A DNA stretch of 64,000 bases from Mucilaginibacter sp. 14171R-50 (GTDB lineage: Bacteria > Bacteroidota > Bacteroidia > Sphingobacteriales > Sphingobacteriaceae). The translations under genes were made by a program, and so were the position numbers. The stretch lies in NCBI RefSeq assembly GCF_010093045.1, contig NZ_CP048115.1:2480001-2544000 (forward strand), given 5' to 3'. Positions 36,015-44,121 of this stretch are shown here, in pieces; position 1 is the first letter of the stretch; each line of letters begins with the position of its first letter. Below the pieces are notes generated by a model that ran no database searches, was not told the DNA's origin, and was given only the letters and a program-made list of their open reading frames with translations.

Positions 36015-36455
36015 TTAAACCCCTACGTATTCGAAGCGGTTATTTTCGTTGCTTCTTTCGCGCTTCAGCTTGTTTTCTTTCGCAAGCTTTAACAGTATGC
36101 CCGATAGTTCGGATGTTTTAAAGTCCGAATCGAATTTCTCCTTGCAATAATCTGCTATGGATGATATCGAATGCGGTGTTTTAAAGTAATCGCTTGATAG
36201 CAATTGGTTCAAAACCTTGGTAGCGCCTGGCTTTTTGCGGCTCTGTGTCAGTTCATTTACCTCGTTTCCCCTCGATGGCCTGCGGCCCCTCTTATTGAAA
36301 ATTTCAGTTCCTTCCGTATCCACCCGCTCTGTTTCCATAATCTCGTCTAATAGCCTGTCTACAACTCTAACTTGCACGGCTTCAGACTGGAAAGAATTAA
36401 CAACCTCAGCAATTTCTGTAAGTTGTTTTTTTAATTTTTCAATTTGTCTGCTCAT
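36015..36455 (-). CDS. Putative DNA-binding protein of unknown family (146 aa)
   Basis: I do not recognise a named family. The 146-residue protein has three visible parts: an N-terminal coiled-coil-like helix (residues 1-45, SRQIEKLKKQLTEIAEVV), a basic linker with an AT-hook-like KRGRRPSRG (around 55-63) followed by RKKPGAT, and a C-terminal region (80-146) that reads like a winged helix (ISSIADYCKEKFDSDFKTSELSGILLKLAKENKLKRE). A nucleoid-associated or regulatory role is inferred from these features only. It has its own promoter box and shares a bidirectional terminator. Confidence 0.65.
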   Translation of the reverse strand: MSRQIEKLKKQLTEIAEVVNSFQSEAVQVRVVDRLLDEIMETERVDTEGTEIFNKRGRRPSRGNEVNELTQSRKKPGATKVLNQLLSSDYFKTPHSISSIADYCKEKFDSDFKTSELSGILLKLAKENKLKRERSNENNRFEYVGV

Positions 36456-36491
36456 TATATTAAATATCCCCTTCTACTATATCTACGTTCT

Positions 36492-36499
36492 CAAATGTA
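36492..36499 (-). promoter_or_regulatory. Predicted -7 box (TACATTTG) for the 36015 gene
   Basis: On the minus strand TACATTTG, 36 nt before the ATG at 36455. No good -33 element is evident. Confidence 0.45.
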
Positions 36500-36560
36500 T
36501 ATATGTAACATCATTTGATATAATATTAACGCGTTTGCGCAATTATAGTATTTGATAAAT

Positions 36561-36594
36561 AAAAAAAGCGCCGGTTTGTGTTAAAACCGGCGCT
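36561..36594 (-). terminator. Rho-independent terminator after lat
   Basis: The 11-bp stem AGCGCCGGTTT (36567-36577) / AAACCGGCGCT (36584-36594) is followed on the minus strand by T7. It lies 25 nt after the lat stop. Confidence 0.93.
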
Positions 36595-36618
36595 TGTAGC
36601 AATATTATTACACTTTTA

Positions 36619-37950
36619 TTATAGTTGAGTTAATATTTTTTCAAGCATATTCATACCCTCGTCAATATGTTTGTTTTCCATGATCAGCGCCGGCCTGAAA
36701 CGTATGCTTTTGTTGCCGCAGCCCAGGTACATAATATTATTTTGCAAACCTATGTTGATGAACATATTACGCGTATTGCTATCAGGAAAATCGAACGCGG
36801 TTAATAAACCCTTACCGCGCACGTTACTGATCATGCTGTTTTTCTGCGCGATGTTTTTTAAGCTGGTTTGCAAATACTCGCCGGTTCGGGCGGCATTATC
36901 GCAAAGGCCGTCCTCTTCAATGATCTCCATTATCTTTGCCGATCGTACCATATCAACCAAGCTGCCGCCCCAGGTTGAGTTAATGCGCGATGAAACCCGG
37001 AACACATTGTTTTCTACCTCATCTACTTTTTTGCCGGCCAGTATGCCGCACACCTGCATCTTTTTGCCAAAGGCCAGTATATCGGGGCGGGCGTTTTCAC
37101 CAAAGTGCTGATGCAGCCAAAATTTGCCGCTAAGGCCAACCCCGGTTTGCACCTCGTCGTATATCAGCATCGCTTCGTTCTCGTTTGCAAGCACCCTTAA
37201 CTGTTCCAGAAACTCCTGCCTTACATGTTTATCACCGCCTTCGGATAATACAGGCTCTATAATTATGGCGCAAACATCGTCGGGATTATCCGCAAAGGCT
37301 TGCTTGATCTGCGCTATCGACCTTGCTTCGCGGGCCAGCAGGTCGCCCATGTTGCTATCAGTAAGCGGGAAGTGTATCTCGGGTAACGATACCCGCGGCC
37401 AGTCGAACTTGGCAAACCACTTGGTTTTAACGGGCTGTGTATTGGTTAAACTTAAAGTATAGCCTGACCGGCCGTGAAAGGCATTTTCAAAGTGTATTAC
37501 CTTAAAGCCTTTTTCGGTAGTGATGCCTTTAGCAAAATTTTTCTGAACCTTCCAGTCCATAGCTACTTTAAGCGCGTTCTCGATAGCCAGCGAGCCTCCT
37601 GCTATAAAAAAAGCGTGCGGTAAATAATCGGGGATACCAACACGGTCAAATGTTTCTACAAACTGGGCGTATTGCTCGGTATATATATCAGAATTCGACG
37701 GGTTGGTTAATGCCGCCAGCATCAGGTTTTTTTTAAAGTTTTCGTCGTTCAGCATTTTAGGGTGATTATAACCCAGCGGTACCGAGGCGAAGCAAGTAAA
37801 AAAATCTAAAAGGGTGCGGTTGTTCTTTGAATCGTAAATATGGACGCCCTGGCTTTTTTCCATATCGAAGGTAAGGTCGAAACCATCGGCCAGGATATGT
37901 TTGCTAAGGGTAGCCAAAACGTTTTGCGGAGTTACGTGCAATTTGTGCAT
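36619..37950 (-). CDS. lat: L-lysine 6-transaminase
   Basis: This 443-residue class III PLP aminotransferase moves the epsilon-amino group of lysine to 2-oxoglutarate, giving aminoadipate semialdehyde (cyclising to piperideine-6-carboxylate). The PLP lysine is in DILAFGKKMQVCG, with the cofactor Asp in LIYDEVQTGVG. Family-typical stretches include FDLTFDMEKSQGVHIYDSKN and FFIAGGSLAIENALKVAMDWK. The ATG at 37950 (MHKLHVTPQNV) is chosen because the promoter lies just upstream, within 37972-38000, and would exclude an in-frame start at 37983. Lysine catabolism is the likely role; no saccharopine- or aminoadipate-pathway genes adjoin it. Confidence 0.9.
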   Translation of the reverse strand: MHKLHVTPQNVLATLSKHILADGFDLTFDMEKSQGVHIYDSKNNRTLLDFFTCFASVPLGYNHPKMLNDENFKKNLMLAALTNPSNSDIYTEQYAQFVETFDRVGIPDYLPHAFFIAGGSLAIENALKVAMDWKVQKNFAKGITTEKGFKVIHFENAFHGRSGYTLSLTNTQPVKTKWFAKFDWPRVSLPEIHFPLTDSNMGDLLAREARSIAQIKQAFADNPDDVCAIIIEPVLSEGGDKHVRQEFLEQLRVLANENEAMLIYDEVQTGVGLSGKFWLHQHFGENARPDILAFGKKMQVCGILAGKKVDEVENNVFRVSSRINSTWGGSLVDMVRSAKIMEIIEEDGLCDNAARTGEYLQTSLKNIAQKNSMISNVRGKGLLTAFDFPDSNTRNMFINIGLQNNIMYLGCGNKSIRFRPALIMENKHIDEGMNMLEKILTQL

Positions 37951-37971
37951 AAAGGATGAAAATTGGTTATA

Positions 37972-38000
37972 CAAAGCTAACAAAAAGGCCTAAATAACAA
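37972..38000 (-). promoter_or_regulatory. Predicted lat promoter
   Basis: On the minus strand TTG (37998-38000), an 18-nt spacer and TAGCTTTG (37972-37979). The chosen ATG is 21 nt downstream; the longer ORF start at 37983 would fall inside the promoter. Confidence 0.68.
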
Positions 38001-38094
38001 TAATTTAAAGGTTTTTATACCGATTGACTAAAAAGTAACTTTAAACGAACTAAACCTATTTTTTGTACTGAACAGCTTATTGGTATACCGATAA

Positions 38095-38220
38095 CGATGT
38101 GCAGATGTGCAGATTTTAGATGTGCAAATGAGCGCAAAAAGGCACAGTTATGTAATATGAATTGTGACGTTGGAAGACAAAATATCTGCATATCTGCACA
38201 TCTGAAATCTGCACATTTAC
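38095..38220. repeat. Word-repeat inverted repeat (word GATGTGCA)
   Basis: The left arm (38095-38130) has CGATGTGCAGATGTGCAGAT plus a third GATGTGCA copy; the right arm (38182-38220) has complementary ATATCTGCATATCTGCACAT words followed by two further TCTGCACA-type copies. The loop is about 50 nt. The right arm overlaps the stop codon of the ACC deaminase-like gene. Confidence 0.85.
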
Positions 38221-39107
38221 ACAAATTTATCCTTCATACCCAGCAAACCCCAAATGCCTCCACTGTGGATGGCCAGTATTTTACTGCCGGGTGCAAAGTG
38301 ATTTTTAGCGGCAAGATCATATATCGCATAAAGCATTTTGCCGGTGTAAACAGGTTCTATCAGCACCCCGGTATCAGCAACAAACTGTTTAATAAATTGA
38401 ATAAGCTGCGGATCGGTTTTAGCATATCCGCCAAAATGGTAACCAGTGTGCAATGTATATTTTGCGGGAACGCTCAAAAAGCGGTCGATCTCATCTCGAA
38501 TAAACTCACCATTTTTAAAGACCGGAACTGCGTTAAAATGGGTAAGTAAAACATTTAAGGTTATGCCATTTATAATGCCCGCCGCTGTTGTACCGGTGCC
38601 GCATGCACAAAAAATATGATCGTAAGTTTCCGTAAGCTCGTTAACCAGTTCGCTGCAGCCTTGCGCGCCTTCGGCAGATGCACCACCCTCGTCAATAAAA
38701 AAAGCGTTTTCATCACTACCGAAAACGTCGTCAAACAAAGCTTTTTTATCACGATAACTGTCGCGATTGGTATATATCAACTGCATGCCGTGCAGTTTGC
38801 ACAAGAACAAGGTATCGTTTTGCACGTCTTCGCCGCGCACAAAGCCCGTGGCTTTAAAACCAAATTTAGCTGCCGCCGCTGCTGTTGCCAGTAAGTGATT
38901 GGAAAACGCCCCGCCAAATGTTACCAGGTGGGTTTTGTTTTGCGCCCGCGCACTTCGCAGTACGTACTTTAGCTTGCGCCATTTGTTGCCCGATATCATG
39001 GGATGGATAAGGTCGTCGCGTTTGATAAAAACCTTAAGCCCTTTATCAATAAACAGCGTATTGTTGATTTGCTGAACGGGGCTGTATATGTCGAGGCTGA
39101 TATCCAC
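38217..39107 (-). CDS. PLP-dependent ACC deaminase / D-cysteine desulfhydrase-like protein
   Basis: This 296-residue fold-type II PLP enzyme resembles 1-aminocyclopropane-1-carboxylate deaminase and D-cysteine desulfhydrase. The PLP lysine is Lys42 (ISGNKWRKLKYVL) and the phosphate-binding Gly-rich loop is CGTGTTAAG. The family acts on small amino acids; the exact substrate is uncertain, and a D-amino-acid desulfhydrase is as likely as ACC deaminase. The start is the GTG at 39107, 4 nt after a TAAGTTTG box (39112-39119), which predicts a leaderless mRNA. It is divergent from an RluD-type gene. Confidence 0.85.
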   Translation of the reverse strand: MDISLDIYSPVQQINNTLFIDKGLKVFIKRDDLIHPMISGNKWRKLKYVLRSARAQNKTHLVTFGGAFSNHLLATAAAAAKFGFKATGFVRGEDVQNDTLFLCKLHGMQLIYTNRDSYRDKKALFDDVFGSDENAFFIDEGGASAEGAQGCSELVNELTETYDHIFCACGTGTTAAGIINGITLNVLLTHFNAVPVFKNGEFIRDEIDRFLSVPAKYTLHTGYHFGGYAKTDPQLIQFIKQFVADTGVLIEPVYTGKMLYAIYDLAAKNHFAPGSKILAIHSGGIWGLLGMKDKFV

Positions 39108-39111
39108 ATTG

Positions 39112-39119
39112 CAAACTTA
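39112..39119 (-). promoter_or_regulatory. Predicted -7 box (TAAGTTTG), leaderless ACC deaminase-like gene
   Basis: On the minus strand TAAGTTTG, then CAAT, then GTG GAT. The 4-nt spacing is the same as in gpmI, pabB, the RluD-type gene and the amidase gene. Confidence 0.6.
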
Positions 39120-39150
39120 TAAAGTAAAGCTGACATATTGTTATAGCGCC

Positions 39151-39181
39151 TTTGGGCTTAACCTTAATAACGTTACTTTTG
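39151..39181 (+). promoter_or_regulatory. Predicted promoter for the leaderless RluD-type gene
   Basis: TTTG (39151-39154), a 19-nt spacer and TACTTTTG (39174-39181), then CCAC and the ATG at 39186. Both elements fit the Bacteroidota consensus, which makes this the best-supported leaderless case in the window. Confidence 0.75.
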
Positions 39182-39185
39182 CCAC

Positions 39186-40244
39186 ATGATCGACGAGACC
39201 GCCATAACCGAGAGCGATGAACAGGACCTATTTGAGCACCTGCGCGTGGTTGTTGATAAGGGCCAGTCGTTGTTACGGATAGATAAGTTTTTAATGCACC
39301 GGGTGGAGAACGCGTCGCGCAACCGGATCCAGAATGCGATAGAAGCGGGCAACGTGCTGGTGAATGACAAGCTTGCCAAATCAAGTTATAAGGTAAAGCC
39401 CCAGGATATAATATCTGTAGTGTTGCCGCACCCGCCGCGCGATACCGAAGTTTACCCCGAGAACATTCCCATTGATATTGTTTACGAGGACGATGATGTA
39501 CTGATAGTGAACAAACCTGCCGGTATGGTAGTGCACCCGGGTTATAATAACTATACGGGTACGCTGGTAAATGCGCTGGTGTATCATTTTCAGCAATTGC
39601 CGACCCTGCCGGGTAACGATGGCCGCCCGGGGCTGGTGCATCGCATTGACAAGGATACCAGCGGCTTGTTGCTCATCAGCAAAAATGAGCGCAGTATGAA
39701 CTACCTGGCCAGGCAGTTTTACGACCATACCATCAATCGTAAATATATTGCGCTGGCCTGGGGTGATATTGAGCAGGACGGCACCGTTACAGGCTATATA
39801 GGCCGCAGCGTGAACGACCGAAGGGTAATGTCGATATACGACGACCCGGAGAAAGGTAAGTGGGCTGTAACGCATTATAAGGTGCTTGAGCGTATGGGTT
39901 ATGTCACCCTTATTGAGTGCAAACTTGAAACCGGCCGCACGCACCAGATCCGTGCGCACATGAAGCATATTGGCCACCCGCTGTTTAGCGATGCTATGTA
40001 CGGCGGAGATAAAATTTTGAAAGGTACCGTATTTAGCAAGTACCGCCAGTTTGTCGAAAATTGCTTTGAGATAATGCCACGTCAGGCCCTGCATGCAGCT
40101 TCGCTCGGGTTTTTACACCCGTCGCTTAAAAAGAATATTTATTTTGAAGCACCGTTACCGGCTGATTTTACAGCAGTATTAGAAAAGTGGCGTAAGTATA
40201 CCAGCGCCAATGTGCCGGGAGACATACAAACAGAAAACAATTAA
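39186..40244 (+). CDS. RluA-family (RluD-like) pseudouridine synthase
   Basis: This 352-residue RNA-modifying enzyme has an N-terminal S4 RNA-binding domain (residues 28-80, LLRIDKFLMHRVENASRNRIQ) and an RluA catalytic domain with Asp155 in LVHRIDKDTSGLLLISKN. The length and S4 domain point to RluD-type 23S rRNA modification (helix 69), but RluC-type specificity cannot be excluded. The start is fixed by a promoter whose -7 box ends 4 nt before the ATG. It is followed, after a 98-nt gap with a weak TATTTTTG box (40246-40253), by a class IV aminotransferase gene. Confidence 0.92.
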   Translation: MIDETAITESDEQDLFEHLRVVVDKGQSLLRIDKFLMHRVENASRNRIQNAIEAGNVLVNDKLAKSSYKVKPQDIISVVLPHPPRDTEVYPENIPIDIVYEDDDVLIVNKPAGMVVHPGYNNYTGTLVNALVYHFQQLPTLPGNDGRPGLVHRIDKDTSGLLLISKNERSMNYLARQFYDHTINRKYIALAWGDIEQDGTVTGYIGRSVNDRRVMSIYDDPEKGKWAVTHYKVLERMGYVTLIECKLETGRTHQIRAHMKHIGHPLFSDAMYGGDKILKGTVFSKYRQFVENCFEIMPRQALHAASLGFLHPSLKKNIYFEAPLPADFTAVLEKWRKYTSANVPGDIQTENN

Positions 40245-40342
40245 ATATTTTTGCAATCTTAATTGCCCAAATAACGTTAATAGCACTGATATTAACCGTT
40301 TGAAATCCGCAAATTTGCACACCAAAATCAGTACATTCATAA

Positions 40343-41179
40343 ATGCCGCCGCTGTATATAAATTTTAACGGAGAGATACTGCCTGCCGACAGCTTATTGC
40401 TTAGTATTGCCAACAGGGCATTCAGGTACGGCGACGGCTTGTTTGAAAGCATGCGGCTGATGAAGGGAAAACTCAAATTCCCCGAACTGCACGCCGAGCG
40501 CCTGCAAAAAGGCATGAAAGCTTTGAAGATGGATGGCTACTCGCAAGCCGATAGCTGGTTTTTAAAAGAAAAGGCAGAAGAGCTTGCCCGCCGCAATAAA
40601 ATAAAGCATGGCCGCCTGCGCCTCACTGTGTTTCGGGACGCAGGGGGGCTTTACACGCCCACTCAAAACAAAATGGCGTATTGTTTGGAGATACAGCCGG
40701 TAGATGAGCCGCGATATTTTTTGAACGAGCGCGGCCTGATCATGGATGTATATACCGAACTGCCCAAGCCGTTAAACTGGTTATCAAACATCAAAACCTG
40801 TAATTCGCTTTTGTATGTAATGGCGGGGATATTTAAACAGCAAAATAAGCTGGATGAAGTATTTTTAATAAACCAGAACCGCTACCTGTGCGAAGCCAAT
40901 AGCGCTAATATATTTGTGTGGTATCAAAATCATTTGTACACGCCGGCCTTAAGCGAAGGCTGTGTAGAAGGGGTAATGCGACAGGTAGTAATGAAACTGG
41001 CCCGCGAGAATAACATCCCGGTTACCGAAGCCCAGATAAACCCCGAGATACTAAACCAGGCCGACGAAGTATTTTTAACCAATGCCACGAAAGGCATACA
41101 ATGGGTAATGGGTTATGGGGTAAAACGCTATTTTAACCGCATCAGCAAAGCGCTGATGGATGAGTTAAATAAGGTGTAG
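40343..41179 (+). CDS. Class IV aminotransferase, probably aminodeoxychorismate lyase (PabC-like)
   Basis: This 278-residue PLP enzyme belongs to the fold-type IV family (branched-chain aminotransferase, D-amino-acid aminotransferase, PabC). The PLP lysine is in LSNIKTCNSLLYVMAG, with the family Glu in LCEANSANIFVW and the threonine loop EVFLTNATKGIQWV. The N-terminal FRYGDGLFESMRL is family-typical. A pabB homologue is present at 27784, so a folate role as PabC is plausible, but branched-chain or D-amino-acid activity cannot be excluded from sequence alone. Confidence 0.82.
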   Translation: MPPLYINFNGEILPADSLLLSIANRAFRYGDGLFESMRLMKGKLKFPELHAERLQKGMKALKMDGYSQADSWFLKEKAEELARRNKIKHGRLRLTVFRDAGGLYTPTQNKMAYCLEIQPVDEPRYFLNERGLIMDVYTELPKPLNWLSNIKTCNSLLYVMAGIFKQQNKLDEVFLINQNRYLCEANSANIFVWYQNHLYTPALSEGCVEGVMRQVVMKLARENNIPVTEAQINPEILNQADEVFLTNATKGIQWVMGYGVKRYFNRISKALMDELNKV

Positions 41180-41230
41180 GAAAGCGAATACGCAGGCTAT
41201 TAACGGGTTGCTTATTCAATTTTTTGGTAG

Positions 41231-41893
41231 TTAGGCCACCCAGCATTTGTACCGAAGCACTTTTACCCACTCGCCATTTACTAATTTAAAAATATACAGG
41301 CATCCTCTATCGCTATCATTTAAGCCTATCAATACAAAAGTTCTATCGCTGGAGAAAACTGGTTTTGTGAAATGATAGAAATGCTTTTCCTCAATGGAAA
41401 AGCTCTTTTCGTATTGTTCAATGGCTTTTGCTTCCTCTATTTTTAGCTGTTGGGCAGAATAGCCGGTTTTTTGTCTAACAGGTATTATTCCTTTGTTTCG
41501 ATAACTTCGCATTACCGCATCGGGAGTTTTAAACGGCAAACGACGGATTATTCTATAGCTATTAGTGTATTTCACCGGGGCTTCCAGAGCGATTTTAGCT
41601 TTAATAATATTATAATCGCTCCATATTATTCTTCCTGTATCATTTGCTACGTTTTTAACAAAATCGCTTAATGGTATTTCTTGCGCTTTGGAAATACCTT
41701 TTAGCTCATTTAAATCATATTTATCGAACTTTGGCACTTCTCCAAATTCATGCAGATAATAAAATTTTGCTTTAGGGTCTACAACTTGTTTATAAACCGT
41801 ATTGATCAATTTAGCTATCAATGTATCGGCAGATGCTTTGACATTTGCTATCATTACGATGAATAGTAGTATCGTCAGGCAAAACTTGTTCAT
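41231..41893 (-). CDS. Secreted protein of unknown function (220 aa)
   Basis: I do not recognise a family. The 220-residue protein has a signal peptide (MNKFCLTILLFIVMIANVKASA). The mature part is mixed, with a central amphipathic region (YSAQQLKIEEAKAIEQYEKSFSIEEKHFYHF) and a C-terminal strand-rich section (RTFVLIGLNDSDRGCLYIFKLVNGEWVKVLRY). It begins 2 nt after the fmt stop codon, so it is probably co-transcribed with fmt and namZ. Confidence 0.7.
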   Translation of the reverse strand: MNKFCLTILLFIVMIANVKASADTLIAKLINTVYKQVVDPKAKFYYLHEFGEVPKFDKYDLNELKGISKAQEIPLSDFVKNVANDTGRIIWSDYNIIKAKIALEAPVKYTNSYRIIRRLPFKTPDAVMRSYRNKGIIPVRQKTGYSAQQLKIEEAKAIEQYEKSFSIEEKHFYHFTKPVFSSDRTFVLIGLNDSDRGCLYIFKLVNGEWVKVLRYKCWVA

Positions 41894-41895
41894 TT

Positions 41896-42813
41896 TTACA
41901 ATTTTACACCCCTCAAAAACTCCTCTATACCCATACGTTTTTTGCCCTCTAACTGCACATCCGTTACGCTGATAAAACCATCCCTGGCGGCAAATTTTAA
42001 CCGTGTTTTGTTATCGGTTACAAAACCGCCCGCCGCGATGCCGGGTTCGCCGGGCTCATAGGTAGCGTTATATATCTTCAGCACTTTATCGTTTAAAATG
42101 GTGTAGGCCGCAGGGGATGGGCTTAACCCGCGTATTAAATTATAAACGCGTTCAACCGGCTGGGTAAAATCTATCAGGCAATCGGTCTTAAATATTTTGG
42201 GCGCGTGTTTCAGCTCTGTGCCAGCGGCTAATTGTTCCTGCGGGTGCTCGTTATATTTGCCGCTTTCAATCCCTTTTACAGTTTTAACTAACAGGCCAGC
42301 ACCCTTGTTCATCAGGCGGTCGTGCAACTCTCCGGCTGTTTCAGTGCCGGTAAGGGTAACCTTTTCGGTAAACAGGATGTCGCCCGTATCAATCTCATGT
42401 TTTAAAAAGAAGGTGGTAACGCCGCTTTCCTTTTCGCCATTAATGATCACCCAGTTGATGGGGGCGGCGCCCCGGTATTGCGGCAATAGGGAAGCATGGA
42501 GGTTAATGGTACCCTTTGGCGGCATGTTCCAAACTGCCTCCGGCAGCATCCTGAATGCAACAACCACTTGCAAATCAGCTTTAAGGGCGGCTAATTCCGC
42601 TAAAAACTCCGGATTTTTAAGCTTTTCGGGCTGCAACACCTTTATGCCCTTTTCTTCGGCATATACCTTAACTGCCGACTGGTTAACCTTTTGGCCACGC
42701 CCGGCGGGTTTATCCGGCGCGGTAACAACCGCCACAACATTACAACCTGCTTGTATCAAAGCATCAAGCGATGCAACGGCAAAGGCAGGGGTGCCCATAA
42801 ATATGATCCTCAT
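41896..42813 (-). CDS. fmt: Methionyl-tRNA formyltransferase
   Basis: This 305-residue enzyme formylates initiator Met-tRNA. The N-terminal formyl-tetrahydrofolate domain shows RIIFMGTPAFAVASLDAL and the catalytic region NLHASLLPQYRGAAPINWVIINGEKESGVTTFF with the SLLPxYRG motif; the C-terminal domain carries GLSPSPAAYTIL. Length is normal. It lies 29 nt after namZ and 2 nt before a secreted unknown, forming a three-gene minus-strand unit. A leaderless-mRNA link is not seen here because no promoter box precedes it. Confidence 0.96.
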   Translation of the reverse strand: MRIIFMGTPAFAVASLDALIQAGCNVVAVVTAPDKPAGRGQKVNQSAVKVYAEEKGIKVLQPEKLKNPEFLAELAALKADLQVVVAFRMLPEAVWNMPPKGTINLHASLLPQYRGAAPINWVIINGEKESGVTTFFLKHEIDTGDILFTEKVTLTGTETAGELHDRLMNKGAGLLVKTVKGIESGKYNEHPQEQLAAGTELKHAPKIFKTDCLIDFTQPVERVYNLIRGLSPSPAAYTILNDKVLKIYNATYEPGEPGIAAGGFVTDNKTRLKFAARDGFISVTDVQLEGKKRMGIEEFLRGVKL

Positions 42814-42842
42814 GTTGGCTTGCTCAGTTTAATTTAACAGTA

Positions 42843-44087
42843 CTATTTGTATAATAAATATTTGCTGCGTGTAGCTTTAAATTTGGTTAATGCCGGTTCC
42901 CAGCTTTGGCGTATCTCAGCTTCGCTTTTACCTGCAATAATTTGTTTTCTTAACTCATCGTTACCGGCAAGCCGGGCAAAATAAGGGATAAAAAAATGCT
43001 CCTTATCGGGGTAAATTTTGTACATATCAATAACCCAGGCTAAATTAAGCTTTCCGCTTTTGCGGATGGTTTGCATATTGTAATTTTTAAGGTCAAGGCC
43101 ATAACATACCTTGTCTTTAAGCGGTGGGTTATCACTCATGCCGGGTATGCTCACCGGTTTAAACGAAAAGCTATACTTCCCCTTAAGCATCGGACTGCCA
43201 ATAACCTGGAAAGGGAACAGCGTGCCCCTGCCCAAACTAAGCGCCGTGCCCTCAAAAAAGCATATATGCGGATACAATAATATAGACTGTGCGCTGTTTA
43301 AGTTTGGCGACGGGCTGACAGGCAGCGTATAATCCATATCGCGTTGATAATTGGCTACTTTAATAATTTTAAGCTTGCATTGTACCTTGTTTTTTAACCA
43401 GCCTTCTCCATTTATCATCTGCGCGTATTCCGCTATGGTCATGCCGTGCAATACGGGTATGGGGTGCATACCTACAAACGACCGATAGCCCGCCGTGTCC
43501 AGCACGGGGCCATCCACATAAACACCGTTGGGGTTTGGCCTGTCCAATATCATCAGCTCGATATTGTTTTCGGCACAGGCCTCCATTACATAATGCAGGG
43601 TTGAAATGTATGTATAAAAGCGAGTGCCTACATCCTGAACATCAAATATCATCAGGTCGATGCCTTTCAGATCCTCAGGAGTTGGTTTGTTGTGTTTGCC
43701 GTAAAGCGATATAGCAGGCAGCCCGGTAACTTTATCAATCGTGTTATCGATCTCGGCGCCATCACTGGCATTCCCTCTAAAGCCATGCTCTGGGCCATAT
43801 ATCTTTTTTATGTTTACGCCCAGTTTCAAAAGGCTGTCAACAAGTGGGGTTTTATTGATGCCGATAACAGATGTCTGGTTTATCAGCATACCTATTTTAC
43901 GGCCCTTAAGATAATCCAGGTAGGCGTCCAGCCTGTCGGCCGCAGGCAGTATAGGCGCCACTATCTTTTTTACCGCGATCTTTTTGGCGGTATTTTGCGT
44001 TGCCTTAGGCGATTGCGCAAAATTATCGCATTTAAAAAACAGCAGGCTTACTGCTATCAGTGGGGTATATAATTTGATGCCTATCAT
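42843..44087 (-). CDS. namZ: Exo-beta-N-acetylmuramidase NamZ family protein (DUF1343)
   Basis: This 414-residue protein matches the DUF1343/NamZ family, which releases terminal N-acetylmuramic acid from peptidoglycan fragments for recycling. Recognisable stretches are GRKIGMLINQTSVIG, KIYGPEHGFRGNASDGAEI, MIFDVQDVGTRFYTYISTLHYVMEA, LDRPNPNG and FEGTALSLGRGT. The N-terminal hydrophobic segment (LYTPLIAVSLLFFKC) looks like an export or lipoprotein signal, consistent with periplasmic action. It has its own promoter box and heads the namZ-fmt-unknown unit. Confidence 0.92.
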   Translation of the reverse strand: MIGIKLYTPLIAVSLLFFKCDNFAQSPKATQNTAKKIAVKKIVAPILPAADRLDAYLDYLKGRKIGMLINQTSVIGINKTPLVDSLLKLGVNIKKIYGPEHGFRGNASDGAEIDNTIDKVTGLPAISLYGKHNKPTPEDLKGIDLMIFDVQDVGTRFYTYISTLHYVMEACAENNIELMILDRPNPNGVYVDGPVLDTAGYRSFVGMHPIPVLHGMTIAEYAQMINGEGWLKNKVQCKLKIIKVANYQRDMDYTLPVSPSPNLNSAQSILLYPHICFFEGTALSLGRGTLFPFQVIGSPMLKGKYSFSFKPVSIPGMSDNPPLKDKVCYGLDLKNYNMQTIRKSGKLNLAWVIDMYKIYPDKEHFFIPYFARLAGNDELRKQIIAGKSEAEIRQSWEPALTKFKATRSKYLLYK

Positions 44088-44105
44088 AGTTTTTTGATGT
44101 TAAAG

Positions 44106-44113
44106 CAAATTTA
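44106..44113 (-). promoter_or_regulatory. Predicted -7 box (TAAATTTG) for namZ
   Basis: On the minus strand TAAATTTG, 18 nt before the ATG at 44087. Confidence 0.55.
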
Positions 44114-44121
44114 AAAGCAGT

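Noticed and set aside
38095..38220. Possible mini CRISPR array because of repeated GATGTGCA/TCTGCACA
   Set aside because: The repeated units are only about 8 nt, have no constant spacers, and are arranged as inverted arms. There are no cas genes.
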